DNA from: Oceanospirillaceae bacterium
Lineage (GTDB): Bacteria; Pseudomonadota; Gammaproteobacteria; Pseudomonadales; Balneatricaceae
DNA: 64,000 nt
Direction: 5' to 3'
NCBI GenBank assembly: GCA_018647765.1
Contig: JABGSN010000059.1
Coordinates: 1 to 64,000, forward strand
This document shows positions 9,580 through 18,047 of this stretch, in pieces; position 1 is the stretch's first letter, and each line of letters starts with the position of its first letter. The position numbers and the translations under genes are program-made. Below the pieces are notes generated by a model. That model saw only the letters and a list, made by a program, of their open reading frames with translations, had not been told where the DNA came from and did not search any database.

Positions 9580-9665
9580 CGTAAGGCAAGGCCAAATAGA
9601 TTCGCGTTGGTGAGTTGATACAAGCGTTTTAAGTTTGGCTCATGGCCACGTGCTACTTGTGACAT
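9564..9665 (-). pseudogene. N-terminal remnant of an ECF sigma factor
   Basis: Read from an ATG at 9665, the minus strand encodes 33 residues. RLYQLTNANLFGLALRI within them is the conserved region 2.1 start of SigK-type ECF sigma factors (consensus like LY..TS..LFG.ALRIL). The frame then ends at a TAG (9566-9564) where a sigma factor would continue for another 150 residues. The similarity extends upstream of the ATG (DTSLVPLMSQVARG), so the original start may have been further up, near the end of cobO. At the stop, the neighbouring frame becomes the anti-sigma YALGTL motif, placing the deletion joint at about 9565-9580. Confidence 0.65.
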
Positions 9666-9727
9666 TAACGGTACTAATGAGGTGTCGATGGTGATGTCTT
9701 TGTTGGGGGCTGGGTAACAAACGTGGA

Positions 9728-10339
9728 CTAAAATTCTATGCCGCGCTGGGCTTTGATGCCACCTCTAAACGCATGCTTTATATCTTTAACTTCGCTTACC
9801 GTGTCGCATACAGCCATGAGAGGTTCTGTAGCCCCACGCCCGGTAATGACTATGTTCATATGCGCTGGACGCTGTTTAATGGCTTGGGTGACTTGGTCCA
9901 GTTGCAGCCAGCCATGGCTAAACATATAGGTCAATTCATCAAGGATTAAAAAGTCGATGCTGGGGTCCGCCAGCAAGCGGGCCGCCAGCGCCCATGCGTT
10001 TTCGGCAGCAGCTTGGTCGGCGGCTTGATTTTGGGTTTCCCAGGTAAAACCCGCACCCATGGCATGATAGGACACCAGGGGGTGTTGGCTAAAAAAAAGC
10101 TCTTCGCCACACTCCCAGTCGCCTTTGATAAATTGCACTACACCACAATTATGGCCATACCCCAAACTACGGGCTAGCATACCAAAGGCCGAACTGCTTT
10201 TGCCTTTGCCGTTGCCGGTCAGTAATACGGCCACGCCTTGTTCTTTGTCGGCTTTAGCAATTTGTTTATCGATTTGGTGTTTTACTTTGCTCATGCGCTG
10301 TTGGTGTTGGGCTTGGCTGGCGGGCTTTTTCACGGTCAT
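9728..10339 (-). CDS. cobO: Cob(I)alamin adenosyltransferase (CobO/BtuR type)
   Basis: Transfers the adenosyl group of ATP to cob(I)alamin or cobinamide. The P-loop variant GNGKGKSS is at residues 42-49. The family segments RSLGYGH..GVVQFIKGDW, FLILDELTYM and ITGRGA are all present. I chose the ATG at 10339 because AAAGGAA lies just before it; a longer frame from 10399 adds 20 residues (many Cys and His) that do not look like the family. The gene is divergent from the cobU-cobT-cobC-cobS run and is probably part of the same pathway unit. No cobalamin riboswitch pattern is visible between them. Confidence 0.93.
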   Translation of the reverse strand: MTVKKPASQAQHQQRMSKVKHQIDKQIAKADKEQGVAVLLTGNGKGKSSSAFGMLARSLGYGHNCGVVQFIKGDWECGEELFFSQHPLVSYHAMGAGFTWETQNQAADQAAAENAWALAARLLADPSIDFLILDELTYMFSHGWLQLDQVTQAIKQRPAHMNIVITGRGATEPLMAVCDTVSEVKDIKHAFRGGIKAQRGIEF

Positions 10340-10508
10340 TTTTCCTTTGTGTTTGCGGCAGTCTACCCATTGGTGAGCCAGTGAACAAGAGTCAGGCAAG
10401 TGGAATAGTGCATGTGGGTCGCTTTTAAGTATCCATGTTTAACGGATCAACGTAAACTGTGTCCCCAACGATTTAGAAGGATTGGTTCACCGCTTTGGAT
10501 ACCTTAGT

Positions 10509-11045
10509 ATGACTCCCCATCGACAGCTGTTTCTAGGCGGCGCAAGATCAGGCAAAAGCTCGCTTGCCGAGCAATCTGCTAAGGCTTCTGGACTGGGTGT
10601 AGTGTATGTGGCTACGGCAGAAGTAAAAGATGTTGACGCCGCCGGCAGTATGCAACAGCGTATTGCCTTGCACCAGCAACGTCGCCCAGCGCAATGGCGT
10701 CTAGTAGAGCAGCCCTTGGAGTTAAGCCAAACCTTAGCTCGCCTTGATGAGGCACCGTGTTGCGTATTGGTGGACTGCTTAACCTTATGGTTGAGCAACC
10801 ACCTATGTGCCAATACAGGTGATTTTGACCTTGTACTGGATGAGCTAGTACAACAAGTAAGCCATACCCAACACCAGCTCATTTTAGTGAGCAACGAAGT
10901 GGGCTCGGGTATTGTACCCATGGGTGAATTAAGTCGCCAATTTCAGGACTATTCGGGGCTGATGAATCAGCGCCTAGCGCAGGTATGCGATGAGGTCACA
11001 CTTGTTGTGGCTGGGTTACCATTACCCTTAAAACAATCTACTTAA
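10509..11045 (+). CDS. cobU: Adenosylcobinamide kinase / adenosylcobinamide-phosphate guanylyltransferase
   Basis: Phosphorylates adenosylcobinamide and then attaches GMP, giving AdoCbi-GDP for CobS. The P-loop GGARSGKS is at residues 10-17, followed by YVATAEV and the LVDCLTLWLSNHL strand with its conserved Asp. VSNEVGSGIVP near the C-terminus is diagnostic of the family. I favour the ATG at 10509, whose product begins in the usual place; an in-frame TTG at 10482 would add 9 residues. It is the first gene of a tight cobU-cobT-cobC-cobS run. Confidence 0.93.
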   Translation: MTPHRQLFLGGARSGKSSLAEQSAKASGLGVVYVATAEVKDVDAAGSMQQRIALHQQRRPAQWRLVEQPLELSQTLARLDEAPCCVLVDCLTLWLSNHLCANTGDFDLVLDELVQQVSHTQHQLILVSNEVGSGIVPMGELSRQFQDYSGLMNQRLAQVCDEVTLVVAGLPLPLKQST

Positions 11046-11064
11046 ACCTAAAGTAATAAAAATT

Positions 11065-12120
11065 ATGAACTTCGACTGGATAAATCAACCGCTTTCGTCA
11101 CTCAATCAAAGCAGCCACACAGACGGCCTAGAACGCCAAGGTCAGCTCACTAAACCACCGGGCTCGTTAGGTAGTTTAGAGGCTATGGCGGTACGTTTAT
11201 GTGCCATGCAAGGCACGAGCACGCCAAGTGTAGACAATGCCCAAGTGGTGGTGTTTGCCGGTGACCATGGTATCGCCGAAGAAGGGGTGTCAGCGTTTCC
11301 GCAAGTGGTTACTGGTGAAATGGTCAAAAACTTCTCCCGTGGTGGTGCTGCTATTTGTGCTTTGGCACGGCAAAACAACGCCCAATTTGAAGTGGTTAAT
11401 TTAGGCACTGTAGTCGACCTACCTGCCATGGCTGATGTGGTGGATAGTACCATCATGGCGGGCACCGCTAACTTTGCTAAACAAGCCGCCATGACTACAG
11501 AACAATTAGGGCAAGCGCTGACAGCGGGCAAGGCCTCGGTAGATCGCGCAGCGGCTAACAGGGCTACCATTTTTATTGGTGGTGATATGGGTATTGCCAA
11601 CACCTCCGCCGCCACGGCGCTAGCCGTGTGGGCCACAGGCCAAAGTGTCACTAGTTTAGTGGGCCCTGGTACGGGTTTAGATGCCGACGGTGTGTCGCAC
11701 AAAGGTAAAGTGATTGAGGCGGCTTTGGCTGCCCATAATGAATCTATGAGTTCTCCCACAGAAGCGCTACGTCACGTAGGCGGCTTGGAAATTGCCGCAT
11801 TAGTGGGCGCTTACATTCGAGCTGCGCAGCTAGGTATAACCATTTTAGTGGACGGCTTTATCACCACGTCGGCGGCGATTATGGCAGCAAAAATCCAGCC
11901 CGAAATCACCCAGTGGATGTTTTTTGCTCACGCTTCGGCAGAGCCTGGTCATCAAACTATGATGGCATCTATCGGAGCCGACACTATTCTTGATCTAGGT
12001 ATGCGTTTAGGTGAGGGTAGTGGTGCGGGTGTGGCTTTGTCTATTCTCAAGAGTGCTTGTGTCACCCATAACGAAATGGCCACCTTTGCCGAAGCAGCCG
12101 TGTCTGAGAAGTCGGCATAG
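11065..12120 (+). CDS. cobT: Nicotinate-nucleotide--dimethylbenzimidazole phosphoribosyltransferase
   Basis: Activates 5,6-dimethylbenzimidazole to alpha-ribazole phosphate for the lower ligand of cobalamin. The 351-residue length is standard. Diagnostic segments are LTKPPGSLGSLE near residues 28-40, VVFAGDHGIA..GVSAFP, IFIGGDMGIANTS.A, and GMRLGEGSGA near the C-terminus, whose Glu is the expected catalytic base. It starts 19 bases after cobU and touches cobC. Confidence 0.96.
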   Translation: MNFDWINQPLSSLNQSSHTDGLERQGQLTKPPGSLGSLEAMAVRLCAMQGTSTPSVDNAQVVVFAGDHGIAEEGVSAFPQVVTGEMVKNFSRGGAAICALARQNNAQFEVVNLGTVVDLPAMADVVDSTIMAGTANFAKQAAMTTEQLGQALTAGKASVDRAAANRATIFIGGDMGIANTSAATALAVWATGQSVTSLVGPGTGLDADGVSHKGKVIEAALAAHNESMSSPTEALRHVGGLEIAALVGAYIRAAQLGITILVDGFITTSAAIMAAKIQPEITQWMFFAHASAEPGHQTMMASIGADTILDLGMRLGEGSGAGVALSILKSACVTHNEMATFAEAAVSEKSA

Positions 12121-12123
12121 GTG

Positions 12124-12738
12124 ATGCGAGTCAGCCTGCTGCGCCACGGCATGACCCAAGGCGGTGATATTTATCGTGGTCATACCGATGTGGCGTTAAC
12201 GGCTGAGGGCTTGTTGCAAATGCAGCAAGCTAACGCTGGTTTTGCGCTGCCAGTGGACTATTTAGTTAGCTCTACTTTGCAGCGCTGTGCAGCCTTTGCC
12301 ACCTTGCATGGGCAGCCCGAATTACTTGACGCTCGTTTGCAGGAGATGTCCTTTGGCGATTGGGATGGCCAACTTCGTAGTGAAGTGTGGTTAGCTCATG
12401 CCGAGCAAGTGAAAGCGTTTTGGAATAACCCTATGGTGGCCGCTGCGCCAAATGGGGAGTCTGTGGCGGTGGTGCAAAAGCGCGCCATAGCCTGTTTACA
12501 CGAGCACGTTCAGTTTGCCCTTAAACAAGGCAAGCAGCATCTCTTGTTGGTGACGCATGGGGGGGTGATACGCGCCATGTTAAGTGATCTATTGCAAATG
12601 CAACCTCAAGCCCTATTTAATGTGGATGTGCCCTACGGTGGGGTGGTGTGTTTGAATGTGGCTAGTTTTGACGATGCTGCTGGCCAGCCGGGTTATCACA
12701 TTAGTGTCGACTTTACCGCCAAACAGGACTTTGTATGA
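12124..12738 (+). CDS. cobC: Alpha-ribazole phosphatase (histidine phosphatase family)
   Basis: Removes the phosphate from alpha-ribazole phosphate or adenosylcobalamin phosphate. The phosphohistidine motif LLRHGMT is at the N-terminus, and the second catalytic His is in LLVTHGGVIRAM. The frame could start at GTG 12121 or ATG 12124; the first base of the GTG directly follows the cobT stop codon. Its own stop overlaps the cobS start by 4 bases (ATGA), indicating translational coupling. The family assignment is certain; the specific role is taken from its position between cobT and cobS. Confidence 0.9.
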   Translation: MRVSLLRHGMTQGGDIYRGHTDVALTAEGLLQMQQANAGFALPVDYLVSSTLQRCAAFATLHGQPELLDARLQEMSFGDWDGQLRSEVWLAHAEQVKAFWNNPMVAAAPNGESVAVVQKRAIACLHEHVQFALKQGKQHLLLVTHGGVIRAMLSDLLQMQPQALFNVDVPYGGVVCLNVASFDDAAGQPGYHISVDFTAKQDFV

Positions 12739-13538
12739 TGTTGAAGCAACACTATCATGCCCTCATATTGGCGTTTCAGTTTCTGACCCGTATTCCAGTG
12801 TATCGTGTGTTTACCATTGCCAATACCGCACCCACTGAGCAAGTAGCAGGCAAGGCTTTGCTATATTACCCGCTAGTAGGCAGTGTCATTGGTGGTTGTT
12901 TGCTGGTGTTGCCATGGTTGGTGCAATATAGCGGTTTAGGTATGAGCGCCGGTTTGCAGGCGGGTTTGGTGTTGGTGTTGTGGGTTTGGCTCACAGGAGC
13001 CTTGCACTTGGATGGTTTGGCAGACAGTGCAGATGCTTGGTTGGGCGGTTTTGGAGACAAGCAGCGCACCCTAGAATTAATGAAAGACCCTACCTGCGGC
13101 CCTGCCGCCGTGGTGGTGTTGGTGTTGGTGTTACTGGTTAAGTGGCTGGCCTTAACCGAAGTGTTAGGTTTGCTAGCTGGCGCTAGTGATGGCCTTATTT
13201 ATATGGCGTTGCTATGGGTGCCTATTCTGGCGCGTGGCCAGGCCATGGTGCTGGTGCTGCATACGCCGTATGTGCGCGGCCAAGGTTTAGGCACCCAGTT
13301 AAAAAACCAAGCCCAAAGTCTATGGGTTTGGCTGCAGCTGTTGGTTTTAGGGCTGAGTGCTGTAGTCATATTAGGCCTGGTTTTTGTGGTACTTATCTCC
13401 GTTTTGGTTGTGGGCTATTGGCTAATGCGCCGGTTAATGATGCAGCGTATCGAAGGCTGGACCGGTGACACTGCCGGTGCCAGCATTGAAATCGCCGAAC
13501 TGATCGTGCTGCTAGCCGTTGCCGTCTGCTTGAATTAG
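12735..13538 (+). CDS. cobS: Adenosylcobinamide-GDP ribazoletransferase (cobalamin synthase)
   Basis: Membrane enzyme joining AdoCbi-GDP and alpha-ribazole (phosphate) in the last assembly step. The hallmark GALHLDGLADSADAW..G lies at about residues 79-97, with acidic residues that hold the metal. The N-terminal ILAFQFLTRIPV is typical, as is TGDTAGASIEIAELIVLL at the C-terminus. Several long hydrophobic segments occupy the rest. It closes the cob run. Confidence 0.95.
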   Translation: MMLKQHYHALILAFQFLTRIPVYRVFTIANTAPTEQVAGKALLYYPLVGSVIGGCLLVLPWLVQYSGLGMSAGLQAGLVLVLWVWLTGALHLDGLADSADAWLGGFGDKQRTLELMKDPTCGPAAVVVLVLVLLVKWLALTEVLGLLAGASDGLIYMALLWVPILARGQAMVLVLHTPYVRGQGLGTQLKNQAQSLWVWLQLLVLGLSAVVILGLVFVVLISVLVVGYWLMRRLMMQRIEGWTGDTAGASIEIAELIVLLAVAVCLN

Positions 13539-13654
13539 TTTCATGACCAGCTAAAAGGTTTCACCCAGCGGCTTTGCCGTTACTGACATAATAACACTTC
13601 GCCTATTTGTTTATGCCGACCCAGGTCGGCTGACATCACTTATTGAGTTGTTTT

Positions 13655-14500
13655 ATGACCCCGCGCTATTCTTTCGAGTATTTTCCACCCAAATCTAACC
13701 CAACAACCTTGGCGTTGGATACGTGTATTTCTGCGTTGAAGGTATGGCAGCCTGAGTTTTGTTCCATGACCTATGGTGCCGGTGGGTCTAGTCAAAGCGA
13801 AAGCTTTAACGCCATTAAGCGGTTGCAGCGTAATGGTATGGAAGTGGCCGCTCATATCACTGCTGTAGACGCAACCAAAGACCAGGTGAATGCAGCTGCG
13901 CAACAGTTTGTGGCGGCAGGTGTTGATCACTTAGTGGCCTTGCGCGGCGACAGTCCAGAAGGCGATTTTGTACCGCACCCCCAGGGGTTCCAGTTTGGCA
14001 CCGATTTGGTGGCTGGCTTAAGGCAGTGGTTTAACGGCACTATATCAGTGGCCGGCTACCCAGAAACGCACCCTCAAGCCACAAGCGAAAGTGCTGATTT
14101 AAGGCATTTGGCAAGTAAAGTAGACGCCGGTGCCAGCCAAATTATGACGCAGTATTGTTACGATACCGACCAGCTACTTCGGTTTGCCGACAACGCGCAA
14201 AGCCAAGGGATAACAGTGCCGATTGTGGTAGGCGTTATGCCTATCCATGACATTGCCGCCATTCAGCGTTTTTCTGCGCGTTGTGGCGCCATCGTGCCGC
14301 GCAGTATAGTCGACCAGTTTGAAGCGTTGCAGGACGCTGATGACCAGTATCAGCTGTCGGTGGATATTGCAGTTAAGCAGATTCAGCGGTTGCATGGCTA
14401 TGGTTTAAATCGCGTGCATCTGTACACCTTAAATCGGCCTCAATGGGTACAGGGGATATTACACGCACTAGACCAGCCTGCGCTTGCAGAAAGTGCGTAA
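13655..14500 (+). CDS. metF: 5,10-methylenetetrahydrofolate reductase
   Basis: FAD enzyme that makes 5-methyltetrahydrofolate for methionine synthesis. SFEYFPPKS at the N-terminus, CSMTYGAGGS with the substrate-binding residues, ALRGDSPEG, SVAGYPETHP and IMTQYCYD are all standard. The ATG at 13655 gives 281 residues; an in-frame TTG at 13643 adds only 4. A 7-base inverted repeat with a 2-base loop (GCCGACC/GGTCGGC, 13615-13630) lies 24 bases upstream, without a T run. No MetJ-type AGACGTCT box is visible. Confidence 0.96.
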   Translation: MTPRYSFEYFPPKSNPTTLALDTCISALKVWQPEFCSMTYGAGGSSQSESFNAIKRLQRNGMEVAAHITAVDATKDQVNAAAQQFVAAGVDHLVALRGDSPEGDFVPHPQGFQFGTDLVAGLRQWFNGTISVAGYPETHPQATSESADLRHLASKVDAGASQIMTQYCYDTDQLLRFADNAQSQGITVPIVVGVMPIHDIAAIQRFSARCGAIVPRSIVDQFEALQDADDQYQLSVDIAVKQIQRLHGYGLNRVHLYTLNRPQWVQGILHALDQPALAESA

Positions 14501-14557
14501 ACAGCTTAAATAAGATATACTGCGCGGCCTAATTATTCATCCCAAGACAAGCCGCCA

Positions 14558-15229
14558 ATGCAGCCAAACGCCAAACCCAAAGCAGTCGTCATTTATTCTG
14601 GCGGCATGGACTCCTACACCGTATTACACCTCGCTATTAAGCAGGGTTATGAGGTGTATGCGCTGTCGTTTAACTATGGGCAGCGCCATAGTAAAGAGCT
14701 GGATGTAGCCGTTGCCGTATGTGCCGATTTGGGTGTGTCTCATAAGTTAGTGGATATCACCGCCATTAATCAGTTATTACAGGGTTCTTCGCTCACCTCT
14801 ACCGACATAGACATTCCTACCGGCGAGTATGAAGAAGACAATATGAAGTCGACTGTGGTGCCTAATCGCAACATGATTTTATTGTCTCTAGCCATTGGTT
14901 ATGCGGTTTCTTTAGGCACGACTCAAGTGTTTTACGGTGCCCACTCAGGTGATCATGATATATATCCCGACTGCCGCCCAGAGTTTGTGGATGCCATGAA
15001 TGTGGTGTCGGCTATTGCCAATTATGACGACGTACAAATCAATAGCCCTTTCTTGCAGCAAAGCAAGTTCGCAATTTTACAAGCCGGCCTCGATATGGGT
15101 TTAGATTATGGCCAAACTTGGACCTGCTACTTAGGTTTAGACAAGGCCTGTGGTGAATGCGGCTCATGTGTTGAGCGTTTGGCAGCGTTTGCCGCAGCTG
15201 GGATAACCGATCCTGTAGGTTATGCGTAA
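14558..15229 (+). CDS. queC: 7-cyano-7-deazaguanine synthase
   Basis: ATP-dependent conversion of 7-carboxy-7-deazaguanine to preQ0 in queuosine synthesis. The PP-loop VIYSGGMDS is at residues 11-19, [13 protein letters not shown] follows, and the zinc-binding Cys cluster [15 protein letters not shown] is near the C-terminus. Length 223 is normal. It lies 2 bases before queE, so queC-queE-queD form one transcript. No preQ1 riboswitch pattern was recognised in the 57-base leader. Confidence 0.97.
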   Translation: MQPNAKPKAVVIYSGGMDSYTVLHLAIKQGYEVYALSFNYGQRHSKELDVAVAVCADLGVSHKLVDITAINQLLQGSSLTSTDIDIPTGEYEEDNMKSTVVPNRNMILLSLAIGYAVSLGTTQVFYGAHSGDHDIYPDCRPEFVDAMNVVSAIANYDDVQINSPFLQQSKFAILQAGLDMGLDYGQTWTCYLGLDKACGECGSCVERLAAFAAAGITDPVGYA

Positions 15230-15231
15230 TC

Positions 15232-15879
15232 ATGTATTCTGTTAAAGAAATATTCTACACCTTACAGGGCGAAGGCCGGCAAGCCGGACGGCCTGCCGTG
15301 TTTTGTCGCTTTGCTGGCTGTAACCTATGGACCGGTAGCGAAGCGCGCCGCGGCAGTAGCATTTGTGACTTTTGTGACACCGATTTTGTCGGCGTAGACG
15401 GCACTCTAGGCGGCCGTTACAGCGCCCAAAAATTAGTTCAAGCCATTGTTAGTTGTTGGCCAGAAGGCTTGCCAGGTCATCCATTGGTGGTGCTCACGGG
15501 TGGCGAGCCTATGCTGCAAGTTGATGAAACCTTGGTGCATGAGCTACATGCTGCAGGGTTTGAGATTGCCATCGAAACCAACGGCACTTTACCAGTACCA
15601 GCCAGCATCGATTGGATCTGTGTGAGTCCCAAAGGCATTTCAGAAATAGTCCAAACGACAGGCCACGAACTCAAGTTAGTTTACCCCCAGCGCCAAGCCA
15701 TGCCTGACCGGTTTATTGATTTCGACTTTCAACATCATTATTTGCAGCCCTTGGACAAATCCTATATCGCCACATCGAGCGATGATGACAGCTTTGTACA
15801 GCAAACCATTGATTATTGTTTGCAGCACCCACAGTGGCGCTTAAGTTTACAAACCCACAAAATTACAGGTATCCGCTAA
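15232..15879 (+). CDS. queE: 7-carboxy-7-deazaguanine synthase (radical SAM)
   Basis: Radical SAM ring contraction of 6-carboxytetrahydropterin. It starts with [26 protein letters not shown]; the cluster cysteines lie in C-N-L-W...C-D-F-C, the widened CX14CX2C form of the family rather than CX3CX2[18 protein letters not shown] and VSPKG follow as expected. It shares one base with queD (TAATG). Confidence 0.96.
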   Translation: MYSVKEIFYTLQGEGRQAGRPAVFCRFAGCNLWTGSEARRGSSICDFCDTDFVGVDGTLGGRYSAQKLVQAIVSCWPEGLPGHPLVVLTGGEPMLQVDETLVHELHAAGFEIAIETNGTLPVPASIDWICVSPKGISEIVQTTGHELKLVYPQRQAMPDRFIDFDFQHHYLQPLDKSYIATSSDDDSFVQQTIDYCLQHPQWRLSLQTHKITGIR

Positions 15880-16235
15880 TGGAAATCTACAAAGACTTCA
15901 GCTTCGACTCGGCGCACTTTTTGCCTAACGTACCCGCAGGTCACAAGTGTGGGCGTTTACACGGTCATACCTTTCAACTACGTATTGTTGTGTCTGGCCC
16001 GGTGGGAGAAACTACGGGTTGGATTATGGATTTTGGCGACATAAAGCAAGTATTTAAGCCCATTTACGAACAGTTAGACCATAATTATTTGAACGACATT
16101 GACGGTTTAGAAAATCCCACCAGCGAAGTTATGGTGCAATGGATTTGGCAGCAATTAAAACCGGTGTTACCGCAGCTTGCTCGCCTTGAGCTCAAAGAAA
16201 CCTGCACCTCGGGTTGTGTGTACGTAGGCTGTTAA
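15879..16235 (+). CDS. queD: 6-carboxy-5,6,7,8-tetrahydropterin synthase
   Basis: Turns dihydroneopterin triphosphate into 6-carboxytetrahydropterin, the step before QueE. Zinc ligands are the His of FDSAHFL and the two of RLHGHTF; the catalytic Cys is in [18 protein letters not shown] closes the protein. I chose the ATG at 15879, which overlaps the queE stop by one base; a longer frame from 15816 reads back inside queE and its extra residues are not conserved. The product is 118 residues. Confidence 0.96.
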   Translation: MEIYKDFSFDSAHFLPNVPAGHKCGRLHGHTFQLRIVVSGPVGETTGWIMDFGDIKQVFKPIYEQLDHNYLNDIDGLENPTSEVMVQWIWQQLKPVLPQLARLELKETCTSGCVYVGC

Positions 16236-16238
16236 ATT

Positions 16239-16652
16239 ATGGCGATTGACGGTTTGAGCAGTGACGATATCAAGCGCATACGCGACCAGGTTAAAATCAT
16301 CGCCGTGGTGGGTTTATCTCCCAAACCGCACCGTGCTAGCCATCAAGTAGCCTTGTACTTACAGCAACAAGGCTATCAAATCATCCCTGTACACCCTCAA
16401 CATCAAACCATACTCGGTTTAACTTGCTACCCAAGCCTTGCGTCAATTCCCTTTGATGTTGATATGGTGGATTGCTTCCGTTCTAGCGAAGCCATGCCAG
16501 CGTTAGCCGATGAGGTGATTGCCAAAGGCACCAAGGTGATGTGGATGCAGCTCGGCATCTACCATGCAGACGCTGCCACTAAAGCCCGCGCTGCTGGTAT
16601 CACTGTAGTGATGGACCGCTGCCCTAAGATCGAATTCCCTCTATTAGGTTGA
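16239..16652 (+). CDS. CoA-binding domain protein (YccU type)
   Basis: A 137-residue single Rossmann domain with IAVVGLSPKPHRASHQVA at residues 23-40, then YQIIPVHPQ, DMVDCFRSSEAMP and VMWMQLGI, which define the small YccU-like CoA-binding family. VMDRCPKIEF at the end is also typical. The biochemical role of the family is unclear. It starts 3 bases after queD and may be read with the que genes. Confidence 0.88.
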   Translation: MAIDGLSSDDIKRIRDQVKIIAVVGLSPKPHRASHQVALYLQQQGYQIIPVHPQHQTILGLTCYPSLASIPFDVDMVDCFRSSEAMPALADEVIAKGTKVMWMQLGIYHADAATKARAAGITVVMDRCPKIEFPLLG

Positions 16653-16662
16653 ATTACCTATG

Positions 16663-16965
16663 TTAGCTGAACTGTTTTTCTGGGTCCTGACGTTCGTGTA
16701 ATACGCGTATGATTTCTAATTTCTTTTGGCTGAGTCTGTAGAATATCACGTGGCTATGCGCGACTATGCTGCGAATGTTAGGTGCTGTGCTCGTCGTTAG
16801 GTCAGCACGTTCAATGCCCATTAACGGCTGCTCTATTAACAGCTGTTTGATTTGGTTTAGATAATCGTTGGCTTGAGACTTGCCCCATACACCTAAGCTA
16901 TGGTGATACATTTTGCTCAGATCAGCCCGTGCTGCTGGAGAGATTTTGAGACCTAAGTGAGTCAT
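16663..16965 (-). CDS. parE: ParE/RelE superfamily toxin
   Basis: A 100-residue toxin-like protein: LKISPAARADLSKMYHHSLGVWG, the QANDYLNQI helix, IRSIVAHSHVIFYRL and the C-terminal IIRVLHERQDPEK strand form the ParE pattern (gyrase-directed in characterised members). The frame is uninterrupted. The ATG overlaps the end of the antitoxin frame by 4 bases, as in intact parDE operons, but that antitoxin frame carries two stop codons. The symbol names the family; it is not the topoisomerase IV subunit. Confidence 0.85.
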   Translation of the reverse strand: MTHLGLKISPAARADLSKMYHHSLGVWGKSQANDYLNQIKQLLIEQPLMGIERADLTTSTAPNIRSIVAHSHVIFYRLSQKKLEIIRVLHERQDPEKQFS

Positions 16966-17228
16966 GGTTTTGATTGTTTTATTTCTTCAAATAGAGCATC
17001 AAGCTAGGCACTTGAGTCAATGCTAATAGCCTGCCCTGTATCTAACTGCTCAATGCCGACATTAAGTTGTTTTCGCAGTTGAGCAAGTTTGATCTCATGG
17101 ATCTAATCTTGGTGGGTATCCATGAATCTCAGAGCTTCGCGTACCACTTCGCTGGCATTGTTATAAAGACCGCTTTCAACTTTTAATTTTATGCGGGACT
17201 CAAGTTCAGATGTTAGAGAAATGTGCAT
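16962..17228 (-). pseudogene. parD: ParD-type antitoxin interrupted by two in-frame TAG codons
   Basis: From the ATG at 17228 the minus strand encodes MHISLTSELESRIKLKVESG and then the ribbon-helix-helix stretch YNNASEVVREALRFMD, a clear ParD N-terminus. TAG codons at 17105-17103 (after 41 codons) and 17006-17004 (after 74 codons) interrupt it, but the frame stays in register. IHEIKLAQLRKQLNVGIEQL and LDALFEEIKQSKP between and after them are normal ParD sequence, and the frame ends at TGA overlapping the toxin ATG. Restoring two single bases would give 88 residues, the usual length. A 41-residue N-terminal fragment holding the DNA-binding domain could still be made. Confidence 0.85.
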
Positions 17229-17299
17229 GGTTTTGGCTTAAGTGAGCAGGTCGGTTGGAAAAGTATGCGGTCATAATCAAACTTTTGTCAAAGTTTGTA

Positions 17300-17995
17300 T
17301 TAATGGCGCAAGGCAGTGTTCTGGTTTCCTTGAGCGTCAAAATTATCCACTGCCAGCCATCGTTCACAACCAGCTCGTAGGCTTGGCCAGTCACTATCTA
17401 ACATTGAAAACCAGGCCGTATCGCGGTTACGGCCTTTGTAGATGGTGGCTTGTTTAAATAACCCGTCGTAACTAAAGCCTAAACGTTTTGCTGCGGCTTT
17501 GGAGCCTAAGTTTAGGTTGTCACATTTCCATTCATATCGACGGTAACCCAAGTCAAAAGCGTATTTCATCATCAGGTACATGGCTTCGGTAGCGCTTGTG
17601 GTCTGTTGCAAGGCCGGCGAGAAGTTAATATGGCCTACTTCAATCACCCCTACTGCGGGCTGAATACGCAGGTAGCTGGCTACACCTAGGGCTTTGCCAG
17701 TGTTACGGTCAATAATAGCGTAAAACAACGGGTCCTCACCTACACAGGTGGCATTGATCCAGTCCTCTAGCTGACCTTGATTATCGAACGGTCCATAGGG
17801 TAGGTAAGTCCAAATACGGTGGTCCGTGTCGGTATTAAATGCGTGCCAAAGGTCGGCGCCGTGTTGTGCTGCAGTCAGCGGCTCAAGACGACAATACTGG
17901 CCTTGTAATGTTGTTTTTTGTGGCAGTGGGCACGCTGCCCACTCAGGCAGGGGGCTACCGGTGTATTGGCTCAGCTGAGCGAAAGGTTTTGGCAT
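17300..17995 (-). CDS. GNAT family N-acetyltransferase (RimJ/RimL-like)
   Basis: A 231-residue acetyl-CoA-dependent acyltransferase. CRLEPLTAAQHGADLWHAF is the RimL-type start; later come FYAIIDRNTGKALGVASYLRI, VIEVGHINFSPALQQTTSATEAMYLM and YEWKCDNLNLGSKAAAKRLGF, the acetyl-CoA binding and C-terminal strands. The substrate is unknown (ribosomal-protein-like N-termini or small molecules). The ATG at 17995 is preferred over a TTG five codons upstream. The gene sits alone between the two decayed toxin-antitoxin loci. Confidence 0.88.
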   Translation of the reverse strand: MPKPFAQLSQYTGSPLPEWAACPLPQKTTLQGQYCRLEPLTAAQHGADLWHAFNTDTDHRIWTYLPYGPFDNQGQLEDWINATCVGEDPLFYAIIDRNTGKALGVASYLRIQPAVGVIEVGHINFSPALQQTTSATEAMYLMMKYAFDLGYRRYEWKCDNLNLGSKAAAKRLGFSYDGLFKQATIYKGRNRDTAWFSMLDSDWPSLRAGCERWLAVDNFDAQGNQNTALRH

Positions 17996-18047
17996 GGCTA
18001 GTCTATTCAAAAACGTTATATGGCCATCTTAGTGTAGTTCCAAAAAA

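Noticed and set aside
10340-10481. Cobalamin riboswitch (AGTCAGG resembles part of the B12 box)
   Set aside because: The string continues as CAAGTGG and no other conserved riboswitch blocks are present within the available length.
14501-14557. preQ1 riboswitch upstream of queC
   Set aside because: The 57-base leader lacks the hairpin and A-rich tail pattern of preQ1 aptamers.
16962-17228. Reassigned or suppressed TAG codon as the explanation for ParD
   Set aside because: TAG is used as the true stop of other genes here (cobT, cobO, nadB and the MFS gene), so general reassignment is excluded; only rare suppression remains possible.
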